Below, in pieces: positions 1-9,207 of a stretch of DNA of 64,000 bases. Both the position numbers and the translations under genes were made by a program. The notes under the pieces were generated by a model, which searched no databases, was not told the origin of the DNA, and was given only the letters and a program-made list of their open reading frames with translations. Numbering within the stretch: the stretch's first letter is position 1; each line of letters opens with the position of its first letter. The stretch is from Pyrobaculum arsenaticum DSM 13514. GTDB lineage: Archaea > Thermoproteota > Thermoprotei > Thermoproteales > Thermoproteaceae. The stretch is taken from the NCBI RefSeq assembly GCF_000016385.1, contig NC_009376.1:434001-498000 (forward strand). Reading direction: 5' to 3'.

Positions 1-611
1 TGGTGGTACGAAAATTTGGAATTTTCGGAGCCTCAGCACCTCTTGGGCTACTTGCATATATTTATTACATCAAAATGTTTATTACATAAAATAAGTATTT
101 ATATATAAATTAAATTATTTAAACATTCAATATATTAAATTAACTTTAATTATATAAATCATCCACAAAGCTACAACTGATAAACTCGCTGAATTATGAC
201 GTTCATAATGGAGGTGTCTAAACATAAGGGCCATGGCAAATTTGAAGAGAAGTGTCTCACCTTAAAGCACAACGAGGCTAAGTTATGGGATTAAGCCTCC
301 GTGTCACGAGGCTCTTGTTACACCTCTCAACTAGCACTAGCACTGGAGGTAGACGATGCCACTGGCCTAGATAGAGAGAACAAGGGAAAGTAGTAGTGAC
401 AATCTCTAAAGTTCATGCCGATTACGTGTTGACTGAGACGGTGGAAGTGAGAATCGCGGTAGGTAGGGTTGCGCTTATGTGCATGCGGCTGACCTATGTC
501 TTAACGTCGAGGATATCTCGGTTTACGTGGTTATGGGTATTTACTAGATTCGCGATAAAGTCAGGCATTCACCTCACCGACGTAGCGCTAAGTCTGGGAT
601 GTACAACTGCC
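1..611. other. Left-edge region without an intact gene
   Basis: I see no convincing gene here. Bases 58-160 are extremely AT-rich. A minus-strand ATG at 57-55 opens a reading frame that runs off the left edge (19 residues visible), too short to judge. A 28-codon plus-strand frame at 208-294 and an open stretch from 396 that runs into the malate synthase 3' end have no recognisable similarity. The 200-600 part has gene-like base composition but broken frames, so it may be a decayed gene. Confidence 0.4.
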
Positions 612-3053
612 TTATCTAACATCGTGAACGTAGTCGTAGAGCTCAAGGGCGTAGGGCTTCAGCTTGCCCTCCTTCACTAGCCTCTCCACCTCCTCTCTAG
701 GCGAGAAGATGGCCCTTAATACGGCGTCTCTCTCCTCGTCGGGCAGAGGCGCCAAGGCCATGATTAAGCGGCCGCCGTGTTGTAGATACATAGGCGACTT
801 CAGCTTCGCCCTCAGAATCTCCATTATGACAGGGGCGAAGGACCTGTCGAACCTCGGCTGGTTCTCCACCACAGCCCTCTCCAGCTCCTCCACCGTTATG
901 GACTCGGCGATCTTCTTAGCGGTGTCTCGCGGCGACTGGTACCTGAACGGGCCGGCCTTGTAAGCCTCGGCGACCGCGCTCCTCACCCTATTCACGAATC
1001 TGTGGAGGATCCTCTCGGCCGCGATGCGGTCCAAGTCCTCGTAGAAGGCAAGAGTCCACTCCATGTGGAGATCCCACAACTTGTCAAAGAGCTCCTCCGT
1101 GAAGCGCGTGCCCGCCGCCACCTTCACCCTATCCTCAGCGGGGATTACTCCAAGGCCTGTGCGCGCTGGACCCTTAAAGGCCCCGTCTTTCGTGATGACC
1201 GCGTTGTGTCTCAGCAAGGTCCACAGCCACGTCGAGAATATGCGGTAGGTCGCCAAGTCGTTCATGAAGCGTTGCCCCAGCTCGTAGTCGTCGATAGCCG
1301 CCGCGAGGTTGCCGTTTAGGAGCTGGAAGCCGTAGTTAGCGGCCATGTAGAATGCGTGTTGGATATGCTCAGCCGTGATGTCGCCCTTGGGCGGCTCGAA
1401 GAGCGCTGTCCACAAGTCCTTGCCTCCCCACAGCTCGGGGTTGCCCAGGAGCTTCTCCGGCGTGTCCAGCATGTCGGGTCTTATCACCCAGGGGGTTATG
1501 TTGCCCTGTTCGTCTAAGAGGCCGAGCCTTATGAAGAGTTGCCTTTCCTGCTCTGTCAATCCGCTATCCACGGTCGGTATCTTCACGCCGTCCACCTCCA
1601 CGAACTTGACTGGGCGGTTTATCATCTGCTGGAGCTCCTCCAAGCTCGCACGCAAAGGCTCGTTGCCTGCTTTTACATACGACTCCTCCGGCGTCGCCAC
1701 CCAGCTCTGCCTAAATAGGTCGAAGAGCCTCCCCTTGACCTTGCCCTCGAGCACGTCCCTCAGCGTGACCTTCTTCACAGGTTCCTCCGTCACGAAGATG
1801 AGGCCTATGAGTCTCTCCCTGAGCTTGTCAAGCCATATGGCCCTCAGCGCCCTTTGGTTGAAGCGGTGGCGCTGATACGGGTCGTCCGGCCTGTAGAGCA
1901 TGACCGCCGCCATGCCGCCTACGGGGCCGGCGTTTAGCTTCCCCTGCCTGTCTAGCCCCGCCATTAGGCACATGAGTGCGTTCCACTTCTGATACGCCAT
2001 CATGACGGGGTGGGTCATTGTGATGTTCTGCGGATCAGGGTAAACCGCCTCGTCCTTCCACATCTCAATAAGGGAGCCGAGGTAGTCCCAACGGCCGTTG
2101 TTGCTCTTTACCAACCTCTCGCGCCATATCCAGAAAATAACCGGGAGGTACAAGCCGGCTCTGGCCTCCTCGTAGAGCATCGCGATCTTCAACTCGCCCC
2201 GCCTCAAGCCGAGTTTGTCCTCAACTCTGCGCAACAGCTTCTCTACAACCAGCGCCTCGTCCGGCGTCTGGACCTTGGGGACGTAGAAGTAGACCCCTGA
2301 CCCGGCCCTCTTTAGAAGGTCGTAATTATTAACTGTGTATATCACCACGGAGGTTATTATGGCCGGGACGGGGTTCCCGTCCACCCTGATGTCGAAGTCT
2401 AAGATGTGGAGGCCGGGCACTCTGTGTATGAGCGTAGGCCACTTTTCCCTCGGCTTCTTTATCCTGTACTCCTTGCCCCCCTCGTAGTAGGGTTGCGGCA
2501 CATCGCCTCTAAGCACTCGGTTTACTATACGCCGGGCCTCCCACACCGCAGCCGTGGTTCGCCCAGAGCCGCGGGGGATGTACCAGGCTGGCGAGGCGTC
2601 CTCCTCGTCCTCCATCATAGACGCCACGTCGGCGTTTATCTGGTGAATTGCCCTACTCATGGGGGACCACGGCCCCGTTATCTCAAGGCCCGGGTTCTTA
2701 AGCGGGTGGAGGTCGTCGGGGACAGGCGTGTTCCAGTTAAGCCCCCAGCGCAACGGCGTGTCGCGGCCGAGGAGGTTGTCGATAAGGCCCTGGACTATCT
2801 CCCTGAAGGTCCTCACGTTGCCGTCTGCGTCTGTGAACTTCTCTTCCCAGCTGGGAAAGGCCGCCTTTAGCTTCAGGGGCCTCTTGTCGTTAAGCCACTC
2901 GCGCCTGGCTCTAATTACCCTGTCTATCTCCGCCCTGAGTTCTCTCGTCAACTCCTCTATAAGCCCCTCGACAGATATCCGCCGGCCATTGACCGTTTTC
3001 TCGCCAAACAAGTCGCCATATTCGCGCAGAACTGAAGGACTAATCTCTATCAT
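612..3053 (-). CDS. aceB: Malate synthase (crenarchaeal long form)
   Basis: Condenses glyoxylate with acetyl-CoA to malate (glyoxylate cycle, cytoplasm). The protein is about 813 aa, close to the roughly 820-aa Sulfolobus malate synthase as I remember it, and much longer than bacterial form A. The core stretch with HILDFDIRVDG, MTHPVMMAYQKWNALMCL and AGPVGGMAAVMLY is typical of the family. I chose ATG 3053 over a TTG at 3062 because an A/T-rich TATA-like element lies about 25 nt upstream of 3053, giving a leaderless start. It is divergent from the glycolate oxidase operon, which supplies glyoxylate, so the two units probably work together. No isocitrate lyase is present in the window. Confidence 0.88.
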   Translation of the reverse strand: MIEISPSVLREYGDLFGEKTVNGRRISVEGLIEELTRELRAEIDRVIRARREWLNDKRPLKLKAAFPSWEEKFTDADGNVRTFREIVQGLIDNLLGRDTPLRWGLNWNTPVPDDLHPLKNPGLEITGPWSPMSRAIHQINADVASMMEDEEDASPAWYIPRGSGRTTAAVWEARRIVNRVLRGDVPQPYYEGGKEYRIKKPREKWPTLIHRVPGLHILDFDIRVDGNPVPAIITSVVIYTVNNYDLLKRAGSGVYFYVPKVQTPDEALVVEKLLRRVEDKLGLRRGELKIAMLYEEARAGLYLPVIFWIWRERLVKSNNGRWDYLGSLIEMWKDEAVYPDPQNITMTHPVMMAYQKWNALMCLMAGLDRQGKLNAGPVGGMAAVMLYRPDDPYQRHRFNQRALRAIWLDKLRERLIGLIFVTEEPVKKVTLRDVLEGKVKGRLFDLFRQSWVATPEESYVKAGNEPLRASLEELQQMINRPVKFVEVDGVKIPTVDSGLTEQERQLFIRLGLLDEQGNITPWVIRPDMLDTPEKLLGNPELWGGKDLWTALFEPPKGDITAEHIQHAFYMAANYGFQLLNGNLAAAIDDYELGQRFMNDLATYRIFSTWLWTLLRHNAVITKDGAFKGPARTGLGVIPAEDRVKVAAGTRFTEELFDKLWDLHMEWTLAFYEDLDRIAAERILHRFVNRVRSAVAEAYKAGPFRYQSPRDTAKKIAESITVEELERAVVENQPRFDRSFAPVIMEILRAKLKSPMYLQHGGRLIMALAPLPDEERDAVLRAIFSPREEVERLVKEGKLKPYALELYDYVHDVR

Positions 3054-3198
3054 AGAAGTCAACCAGAAATATAATTTTTAAGCATTTCTGCTAAGTTATC
3101 AGAAGGGAAATTTTTATAGGAAAATAAAATAATCATATACATGACACCTTTTACTATATGCACTTTACCTAATAATCGAATCCCTATCCTTCTAAGTG

Positions 3199-3207
3199 TT
3201 ATAAAAG
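3199..3207 (+). promoter_or_regulatory. TATA box, glc operon
   Basis: TTATAAAAG, about 90 nt upstream of glcD; it implies a leader of roughly 60 nt, unlike the mostly leaderless genes elsewhere in the window. The same element precedes the monooxygenase gene at 57756. Confidence 0.4.
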
Positions 3208-3289
3208 ACGTAGTCCTGTCTAACTCCTCGAAAGAGTCCACTATTCGCAATCATGACCACAGGAATAGGCCGTACTCAACAACGTTGCT

Positions 3290-4705
3290 ATGATGCGCCA
3301 AAGCGTGATTGGGGTATTTGCAAAAAAAGCACGTGAAATCTTAGGAGAGGAAGGCGTTCTTCAAGAAGAAGTGGATCTACTCGTCTACGAGCAAGACGGC
3401 ACCTTGGCGCTTAGAGGGAGAGCTGATGTCGTCGTCTTCCCGCGCACGACGGAGGAAATGGCGAAAGTCGTAGAGCTTGCCTACAACTACGACATTCCGA
3501 TTATAGGCAGGGGCTCGGGCACAAGCCTCAGCGGCGGGGCGGTTCCCGTCAAGGGCGGCGTGATTGTGAGCACAGCCCGCATGAACAAAGTTTTGGAGAT
3601 AGACTTAGACAACGAAGTCGCAGTGGTCCAGGCGGGAGTCGTGAACGACTGGATAAACTCCTACCTAGCGCGGATGGGCTACCAGTACGCCATAGATCTG
3701 GGCTTCCAGTATATGGCGGATCCCGCCTCGCAGAGGATCTCCACGATAGGCGGTAACATAGCCCATAACTCGGGTGGCGTTAAATGCTTTAAATACGGCG
3801 TGACGGTCAACCAGATCAGAGGCCTCACAGTGGTTTTGCCCACGGGCGAGGTGAGGAAGATAGGCGGCAAGGAGTTCGAACAAGCCGGTTACGACTTGAT
3901 AGGCCTCTTGGCAGGCTCCGAGGGCACTTTAGCCCTAGTCGCGGAGGCTGTGCTCAAGATAGTCCCGACCTACGAGACTTCGGCTACTATACTTGCGAAA
4001 TTCGACGATCTGTCTGTGGCCGGCCGCGCCGTGTCGGCCGTCATAGCCTCGGGCGCCATGCCGGTGGCCATGGAGCTCATGGACAAGCTTGCTGTCGAGG
4101 CCGTCGAGTCAGGCCCCTACGCTGGCGGCCTCCCGAGAGATGCCGAGGCGATCTTATTAATACAAGTCGAGGGATCCCCGCCCGGAGCCAAGGAAGAGGC
4201 CGCCAAGGTGGCTGAGATCTTGAGGAGAAACGGCGCAGTGGGGGTCGAAGTGGTCGAGGACCCAGCGCGGGCCGCGAAACTATGGGCCGCCAGGAAGCAA
4301 GCGTTCGGCGCCATGGGCTTCGTAGGTCCCAACTACGTAGTCGAAGACGGCACGATACCCCGGAAGAAGCTCGCTGAGGCCTTGATGATAGCGAGGGCCG
4401 CCGGCGCGAAGAGGGGGCTTAGAGTTGCCAACGTGTTCCACGCAGGAGATGGGAACCTGCATCCGTTGATACTTTACGACGAGAGGAAGCCCGGCGAGCG
4501 GGAAAAAGCCATCGAGGCGGGTGAGGAGATCCTCGAGGCTTGTGTGGAGCTCGGCGGAACGATAACTGGGGAACATGGAGTTGGTTACATGAAGAAGAAG
4601 TTGTTGCACAAGATGTATAAGAGGGAGGAGATAGAGCTGATGAAGGCGATCAAAGCGATCTTCGATCCTAAGGGGCTCATGAACCCCGGCAAGATATTCC
4701 CATGA
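3290..4705 (+). CDS. glcD: Glycolate/lactate oxidase FAD subunit GlcD
   Basis: FAD-linked 2-hydroxyacid oxidase that oxidises glycolate (or D-lactate) to the 2-oxoacid. An N-terminal FAD-binding type 4 domain includes VVVFPRTTEEMAKVV and GRGSGTSLSGGA (around residues 45-85). A C-terminal FAD-oxidase domain has NVFHAGDGNLHP and the conserved GEHGVGYMKK near residue 430. At 471 aa it is slightly shorter than E. coli GlcD. The next gene starts inside its stop codon (ATGA). Glycolate is inferred as substrate from the divergent malate synthase; D-lactate or another 2-hydroxyacid is possible. Confidence 0.85.
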   Translation: MMRQSVIGVFAKKAREILGEEGVLQEEVDLLVYEQDGTLALRGRADVVVFPRTTEEMAKVVELAYNYDIPIIGRGSGTSLSGGAVPVKGGVIVSTARMNKVLEIDLDNEVAVVQAGVVNDWINSYLARMGYQYAIDLGFQYMADPASQRISTIGGNIAHNSGGVKCFKYGVTVNQIRGLTVVLPTGEVRKIGGKEFEQAGYDLIGLLAGSEGTLALVAEAVLKIVPTYETSATILAKFDDLSVAGRAVSAVIASGAMPVAMELMDKLAVEAVESGPYAGGLPRDAEAILLIQVEGSPPGAKEEAAKVAEILRRNGAVGVEVVEDPARAAKLWAARKQAFGAMGFVGPNYVVEDGTIPRKKLAEALMIARAAGAKRGLRVANVFHAGDGNLHPLILYDERKPGEREKAIEAGEEILEACVELGGTITGEHGVGYMKKKLLHKMYKREEIELMKAIKAIFDPKGLMNPGKIFP

Positions 4706-5685
4706 GGCCTAAATCGGTAGAAGAGCTCGTGGAGTTCATAAACGAGGCAAATAGGGATAGGAGAAGGTTGCTCCCGATATGCAGGGGCTCTAAGGCGCAT
4801 CTAGGGCCGCCAGTTGAATACGACGAAGAGCTCCAGCTGTGGGATATGCCCAAGGTACTCGAGATAGACGAAGAGGAGATGGTTGTGAGGACCTCCGCTT
4901 GTATTTCAGCTGTAGAGCTCCAGGAGGAGTTGAAGAAGAGGGGGAGGAGGCTCGCCGTAGATCCGCCGTTGTTCCGAAAGTCCTCTATCGGCGGGATATT
5001 GTCGACTAACTTCTACGGCCCAATGGCCTATCGATACATGACTCCAAGGGATCAGCTACTAAGCGTTAGGATAGTTACAGGTAAGGGAGAGTTCATGAGA
5101 TACGGCGCACCAGTCATGAAGGACGTCGCTGGCTATAACATAAAGAGACTTATAGCTGGTTCATGGGGTACCTTGGCAGTCCTCGTGGAGGCGTATCTAC
5201 GGATATACGCCTTGCCTGATACTGTGGCCGTCTTGGCCACTAGCAGGAGGGCGTTGCAAGAATTGAGGAAGCTATATACCGTCGGCGCCGCGGAGGTCGA
5301 CGGCGTTCTCTACCTGCGGTTCGAGGGCGTCAAGTCGGAAGTCGAATACAGGCTATCTAAAGCTGGGCGAGGCGATGTGTTCTACGATAGGGAAGCGGAG
5401 GAGAAATGGGGCGCCGTGACTGAGGCAGAGGAGCTCTTCGCTTCTAACGAGGTCGTCAAGGTTGTGGCTCCGCCTGCGTCTCTCCCCGATGTCCAGCCCG
5501 GCGTGAAATATCTACGTTATCCCCTTCTCGGCGTTATGTACATAGCCGGCCCGCCGCCTGTAGGCGTTAAGACTTATTGGTTGAAGCCGCAGAGAAGGTG
5601 GGAAATAGAGAACAGAGATCTGATGGAGAAGATAAAACAGGTGTTTGACCCCAAGGGGGTGTTGTCGCCCGGGAGGTTGCCATGA
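4702..5685 (+). CDS. glcE: Glycolate oxidase FAD-binding subunit GlcE
   Basis: Second, shorter FAD-binding type 4 subunit (327 aa) of the GlcDEF complex. It retains PKSVEELVEFI at the N-terminus, a Gly-rich region around SSIGGILSTNFYGP, and KDVAGYNIKRLIAGSWGTLAVL. It lacks the full C-terminal oxidase domain of GlcD, as is normal for GlcE. ATGA overlaps at both ends show translational coupling with glcD and glcF. Confidence 0.82.
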   Translation: MRPKSVEELVEFINEANRDRRRLLPICRGSKAHLGPPVEYDEELQLWDMPKVLEIDEEEMVVRTSACISAVELQEELKKRGRRLAVDPPLFRKSSIGGILSTNFYGPMAYRYMTPRDQLLSVRIVTGKGEFMRYGAPVMKDVAGYNIKRLIAGSWGTLAVLVEAYLRIYALPDTVAVLATSRRALQELRKLYTVGAAEVDGVLYLRFEGVKSEVEYRLSKAGRGDVFYDREAEEKWGAVTEAEELFASNEVVKVVAPPASLPDVQPGVKYLRYPLLGVMYIAGPPPVGVKTYWLKPQRRWEIENRDLMEKIKQVFDPKGVLSPGRLP

Positions 5686-6845
5686 CGGCATTCGACGAGC
5701 TCTACCGTTGTGTCCACTGCGGCTTCTGCCTTTCGACCTGCCCCACCTACTTGGCCACAGGCCTGGAGGGAAGTAGCCCCAGGGGGAGGCTATATCTAAT
5801 GAGGGCAGTCATCGAGGGGAGGGCGAGGGCGGAGGGCAAGCTCCTGGAGTACCTAGACGCTTGCGTTTACTGCCTCAGATGCGAGACCGCTTGTCCGTCT
5901 GGAGTCAAATACGGCGAGGTGTACGAGGAGTTTTTCAAGAAATACAGGAGGGACTTGCAGTCGGTTAGCTACAAGCGCTATATCCCACTATTCAATGCGC
6001 TGAACACGAGGCTGGGCTTGGCGGCGGCGCCTTATGTGAAGTACTTGTCGCCTGAGCTGAGGCCCATAGCCTCAGGAGGTAACATCTCCGACCTGGTAGG
6101 TAAGGTGTACAAAGCCAAAGGCGATGTCAGGGGGAGAATAGCTTTGTTCGTAACTGACGAGTGCATTGCGTGGCGCTACCGGCGGGGAGTGGTTGAGGCC
6201 GCCATCAGAGTGCTTACCTGGAACGGGTATGAGGTGGTGGTGCCGCGCTTCGGCTGTTGCGGAGCTCCCTATAGACACAGTGGGCAATTCGAAAAGGCCG
6301 AAGCCCTAGCGCGCCGTAATCTTTCAGTCTTGGAAAAACTTGGAGATATAGACGCAGTGGTTGTCCCCAACTCGGGTGGATGCCAGGCTGAGCTACTTCG
6401 GTACTTGCGCAATATAAGGGTTGTCGATGCCGTACAGCTACTTGCCGACGGCTTGAGAGGCGCCCTCGGCGAGGTGAGGATTAAGCTGGCTGTACAGCAC
6501 AGCTGCCACTTGATGAACGTGGCCAAGGCGCACGATGTGGTGCTTAAAGTTCTTTCTAAAATACCGGGCCTAGTCTTGGCGCCCCTACCAAGCGCAGATG
6601 TGTGTTGCGCCGGGGGGAACATGTACCCACTCAGACACCGCGAAATTGCAAACAGAGTTCTCGAGAAGAAGAGAGAGGAAGTGCTTTCGCTGTCGCCCGA
6701 TGGGATACTTGTGGAAAGCCCCTCTTGCCTACAACAAATGGGTAAGCTAGGTCTCCCAGTATACTTCCCCCTAGAAATCCTGGATGCGTCGTATACCAAG
6801 GCCCCCAACGATGGCTATAAAGAGGTCTGGGCCAAGCCTCTTTAG
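5682..6845 (+). CDS. glcF: Glycolate oxidase iron-sulfur subunit GlcF
   Basis: Electron-transfer subunit that passes electrons from the flavin subunits to the quinone pool or a carrier. Two 4Fe-4S motifs lie near the N-terminus (CVHCGFCLSTCP at about residue 10 and CVYCLRCETACP at about residue 62). Two CCG (cysteine-rich) domains follow, with GCCGAP and CCAGGN. At 387 aa it is close to normal length. It is translationally coupled to glcE and is the last gene of the trio. Confidence 0.85.
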   Translation: MTAFDELYRCVHCGFCLSTCPTYLATGLEGSSPRGRLYLMRAVIEGRARAEGKLLEYLDACVYCLRCETACPSGVKYGEVYEEFFKKYRRDLQSVSYKRYIPLFNALNTRLGLAAAPYVKYLSPELRPIASGGNISDLVGKVYKAKGDVRGRIALFVTDECIAWRYRRGVVEAAIRVLTWNGYEVVVPRFGCCGAPYRHSGQFEKAEALARRNLSVLEKLGDIDAVVVPNSGGCQAELLRYLRNIRVVDAVQLLADGLRGALGEVRIKLAVQHSCHLMNVAKAHDVVLKVLSKIPGLVLAPLPSADVCCAGGNMYPLRHREIANRVLEKKREEVLSLSPDGILVESPSCLQQMGKLGLPVYFPLEILDASYTKAPNDGYKEVWAKPL

Positions 6846-6988
6846 GGGTGCTCTGAGATCTGAAAAGATATCTTAATTCCCGACATAACAATGAGCAAGG
6901 CATCTAAATTATATCGATGTAATTGAGTCTACTAACATAGAGAAGATTGGTGACACCACATATTTATATTATGTTATTTACCTTGATT

Positions 6989-7264
6989 GTGTTAGAGTCG
7001 CTTGTGGCTGAGGCTTCTAAATGCCAGTTCTGTGGTTTCTGCGAATTTGCGTGCCCCACATACCGTGCTCTTAGGATGAGACAATTCGGCCCTAGGGGCC
7101 GTATTAATATCATAAAAAATTTTGATGGAAAGATATCGGAGGAGGCGTATAGAGGCGTAATGACCTGCCTATCATGCGGGGCATGCGACCCACAATGCCC
7201 CGCCGGCATAAAAATAACAGAAACCATCAAGGCCTTTAAGGCATATTTAATACGGACAATATAG
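6989..7264 (+). CDS. Orphan 2x[4Fe-4S] protein, GlcF N-terminal half
   Basis: Small Fe-S protein (about 91 aa) with CQFCGFCEFACP and CLSCGACDPQCP, matching the ferredoxin half of GlcF/HdrC-type proteins. It ends where the CCG domains should begin. The convergent neighbour at 7421-8353 has CCG-type motifs, so the pair may form one split complex. GTG 6989 is chosen because a TATA element at about 6958-6968 lies 25 nt upstream; a GTG at 6947 is an alternative. The 150 bases after it carry no recognisable gene and may be the remains of a lost C-terminal half. Confidence 0.55.
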   Translation: MLESLVAEASKCQFCGFCEFACPTYRALRMRQFGPRGRINIIKNFDGKISEEAYRGVMTCLSCGACDPQCPAGIKITETIKAFKAYLIRTI

Positions 7265-7420
7265 GAGCGGGGCCTAGCGATGTGGAGAATTGCAAAACTA
7301 GCCGGCAACTTGTGCTGGAGCATCCTAGCCTCCTTCACCGTACCGACGAACTGAGGATACAGAGTGTGAGACCTTGGTTCAACTATCTGGCAGAGCTACA
7401 GACGCGACGTATGGTCCTCA

Positions 7421-8353
7421 CTACGCAGTGGCTTCTGTTAAGATTTCGGGGAGGTAGTGTAGGTTTATCCGCCCCTCGGCGGCTCTCTTCAAGTTGACGT
7501 AGCATATGGGGCACTGAACCACCACATCTTTGGAGAGCTTGGACAAGTCGTTGACCCGGAGACTGGCCACTTTCCTCGCCACGTCTGGGTATATCGACTC
7601 GATAGGGCCTCCGCAACAGCCCGCCGTCTCTCTACCTGTGTAATAGGGATCTTCAACTGGTTGTCCCGGAGAGAGGATCTGCCTGATTAGGCCATATCTG
7701 TCGAGAAATCTGGCGTAGAGACATGAGTCGTGTATGGCGAATCCTTTAAGCGCCACGCCGGTCCCCTTAATGTAGTCTAGATAGCTTGAAATTTTGACGT
7801 CGAAGCCTGGGACGTAGCGTGGGTACACCTTCTCAAGAATGTAGTGGGTGTGGGGGTCCACTGTGATGATCTCTTTGACCCCTCTCTCTTTGAAAAATGT
7901 GGCAACTCTCTTGGCATATTCTGCGAACTCCTTCTCAAAGCCCAGTTCGTAGAGCAGGGCGCCGGAGTAGATCTCCCTATCTAGCAACCGCACCTTTACT
8001 CCCCTCTGTGCCAGCAGGCGGTAGATTCTCCTCATCACGCTGTCGGCTCTATCCACCTCCTCTCCCTCTGGTTTAAGGATTAGCCGACCTACTGTCTTGG
8101 CGGCGACAGCCGCAAATCTGCCCCTAAGCCCCCCCTCCGTCACGCCGAACCTCTCCAAATTCTCAACAGCCTTCTCTATGACGGGCGCCAGGTGGTAAAG
8201 GCAGGAGGTGTACAATACAGGTCCCGAGGGGTTGGAGTCAAGCCCCTTCTTCCACGACTCGCACAGATCGCCGTCGGTAGGAAAGGGAAGCCAAGACCTT
8301 TCAAGAGAATTTACAATCAAGTTACGAAGCTCCGAAAGCCAAGACCTAGACAC
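7421..8353 (-). CDS. CCG-domain (HdrB/GlcF C-terminal-like) protein
   Basis: 310 aa with a paired cysteine-rich organisation: SCLYHLAP near residue 50, HDSCLYARFLDRYG and GCCGGPIES around residues 205-250, then VVQCPICYVNLKR. These are the marks of CCG domains of heterodisulfide reductase B, GlcF and LutA-type proteins, which bind Fe-S clusters and handle thiols or electrons. No N-terminal ferredoxin domain is present; the convergent neighbour at 6989 could supply it. Start GTG 8353 is supported by TATTTAAAGA at 8371-8380. The exact redox partner is unknown. Confidence 0.6.
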   Translation of the reverse strand: MSRSWLSELRNLIVNSLERSWLPFPTDGDLCESWKKGLDSNPSGPVLYTSCLYHLAPVIEKAVENLERFGVTEGGLRGRFAAVAAKTVGRLILKPEGEEVDRADSVMRRIYRLLAQRGVKVRLLDREIYSGALLYELGFEKEFAEYAKRVATFFKERGVKEIITVDPHTHYILEKVYPRYVPGFDVKISSYLDYIKGTGVALKGFAIHDSCLYARFLDRYGLIRQILSPGQPVEDPYYTGRETAGCCGGPIESIYPDVARKVASLRVNDLSKLSKDVVVQCPICYVNLKRAAEGRINLHYLPEILTEATA

Positions 8354-8370
8354 AGAATTGTTCTATTACG

Positions 8371-8380
8371 TCTTTAAATA
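8371..8380 (-). promoter_or_regulatory. TATA box for the CCG protein gene
   Basis: TATTTAAAGA on the minus strand, centred about 23 nt upstream of GTG 8353; implies a leaderless transcript. Confidence 0.4.
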
Positions 8381-8388
8381 TTTTCAGA

Positions 8389-9207
8389 TCAGTCGTGCGG
8401 AAGTTTCTCAACAATATCTCCACATAGGTAATAATCGCCATGCGCGTGCTGAGGTGCGCATCTAAGTTTATGCCCTCCTTCCAGCTGGTCGCCCACTATT
8501 AAACCTCTTTGTGTTATAAAAAATGGCTTTTGGATTTTCCGCTTTGACCCATTCCAAATCACGTACTCCTCTCCCCCAATTTCTACATACAAAACCAGCG
8601 GATCCCACGACAACGGCTCCACCGTGGTTGCCTCCTCCAACTCTAGCCTCTTTGCGCCTAGAAAATCTCCGCTCAGTGTAATTCCCTTTAAGATCATGGA
8701 AATCCCCTCATCGGTGGCGACTATGTCGGAGATTATTGCCCTCCCGTGAGTTAGGAAATCTATGTGATACGAAGAGCCGCAGGGCGCTGATACCACTCTA
8801 TACTCGCGGGGAGTAGCCACTACTACAAACCCGTCGGTGCAGAATATCGACTTCTCATCAGCAAAGGGATAAGACGGCATGAAATCCCACTTGCCGTCAC
8901 ACTCCAGGAGCCTCACAGGCTTCCACGTCTCTAGGTCCACCACATAGGCCCTCTCCTCGATGACGAAAATTCCAAAACGTGGCTGGGTGTAGCCATCGCT
9001 GTAGAGGCCATAAGGAATTGCCACTAGGTTAAACCTACCGGCGAGCGATCCATCAGGCTTGTACACCTCCCCCTTTTTCACAATAGCCGCGCCGTAGTGT
9101 ATGCCGTCGTCTACCCAAGGCACCTCAACCCGCCTCCCCTCCGGCCCTCTCGCTACGCCGTCCTTGACCACCCAGAGCTCCCCCCTACTGTTTCCTACGA
9201 TCAACAT
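8389..9207 (-). CDS. Hypothetical protein, last gene of nar operon
   Basis: I do not recognise this 272-aa protein. It is beta-rich with repeated short hydrophobic strands and turns (for example GNSRGELWVVKDGVARG and AYVVDLETWKPVRLLE), suggesting a small beta-propeller-like fold. It contains several cysteines (LLECDGKW, IFCTDG, APCGSS) and a C-terminal segment with CAPQHAHGDYYLCGD that could bind a metal. No clear signal peptide. It overlaps the upstream membrane gene by about 20 nt, so it is probably co-transcribed with the nitrate reductase genes; a role in their assembly is only a guess. Confidence 0.5.
   Translation of the reverse strand: MLIVGNSRGELWVVKDGVARGPEGRRVEVPWVDDGIHYGAAIVKKGEVYKPDGSLAGRFNLVAIPYGLYSDGYTQPRFGIFVIEERAYVVDLETWKPVRLLECDGKWDFMPSYPFADEKSIFCTDGFVVVATPREYRVVSAPCGSSYHIDFLTHGRAIISDIVATDEGISMILKGITLSGDFLGAKRLELEEATTVEPLSWDPLVLYVEIGGEEYVIWNGSKRKIQKPFFITQRGLIVGDQLEGGHKLRCAPQHAHGDYYLCGDIVEKLPHD

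Noticed and set aside
396..680. 94-codon plus-strand frame overlapping the 3' end of malate synthase
   Set aside because: No recognisable domain, overlaps a well supported gene, and codon use is unlike the neighbours.
3059..3250. A 63-codon minus-strand frame between malate synthase and glcD, and a 50-codon plus-strand frame at 3141-3293
   Set aside because: Both overlap the divergent promoters, have no recognisable features and look like chance frames.
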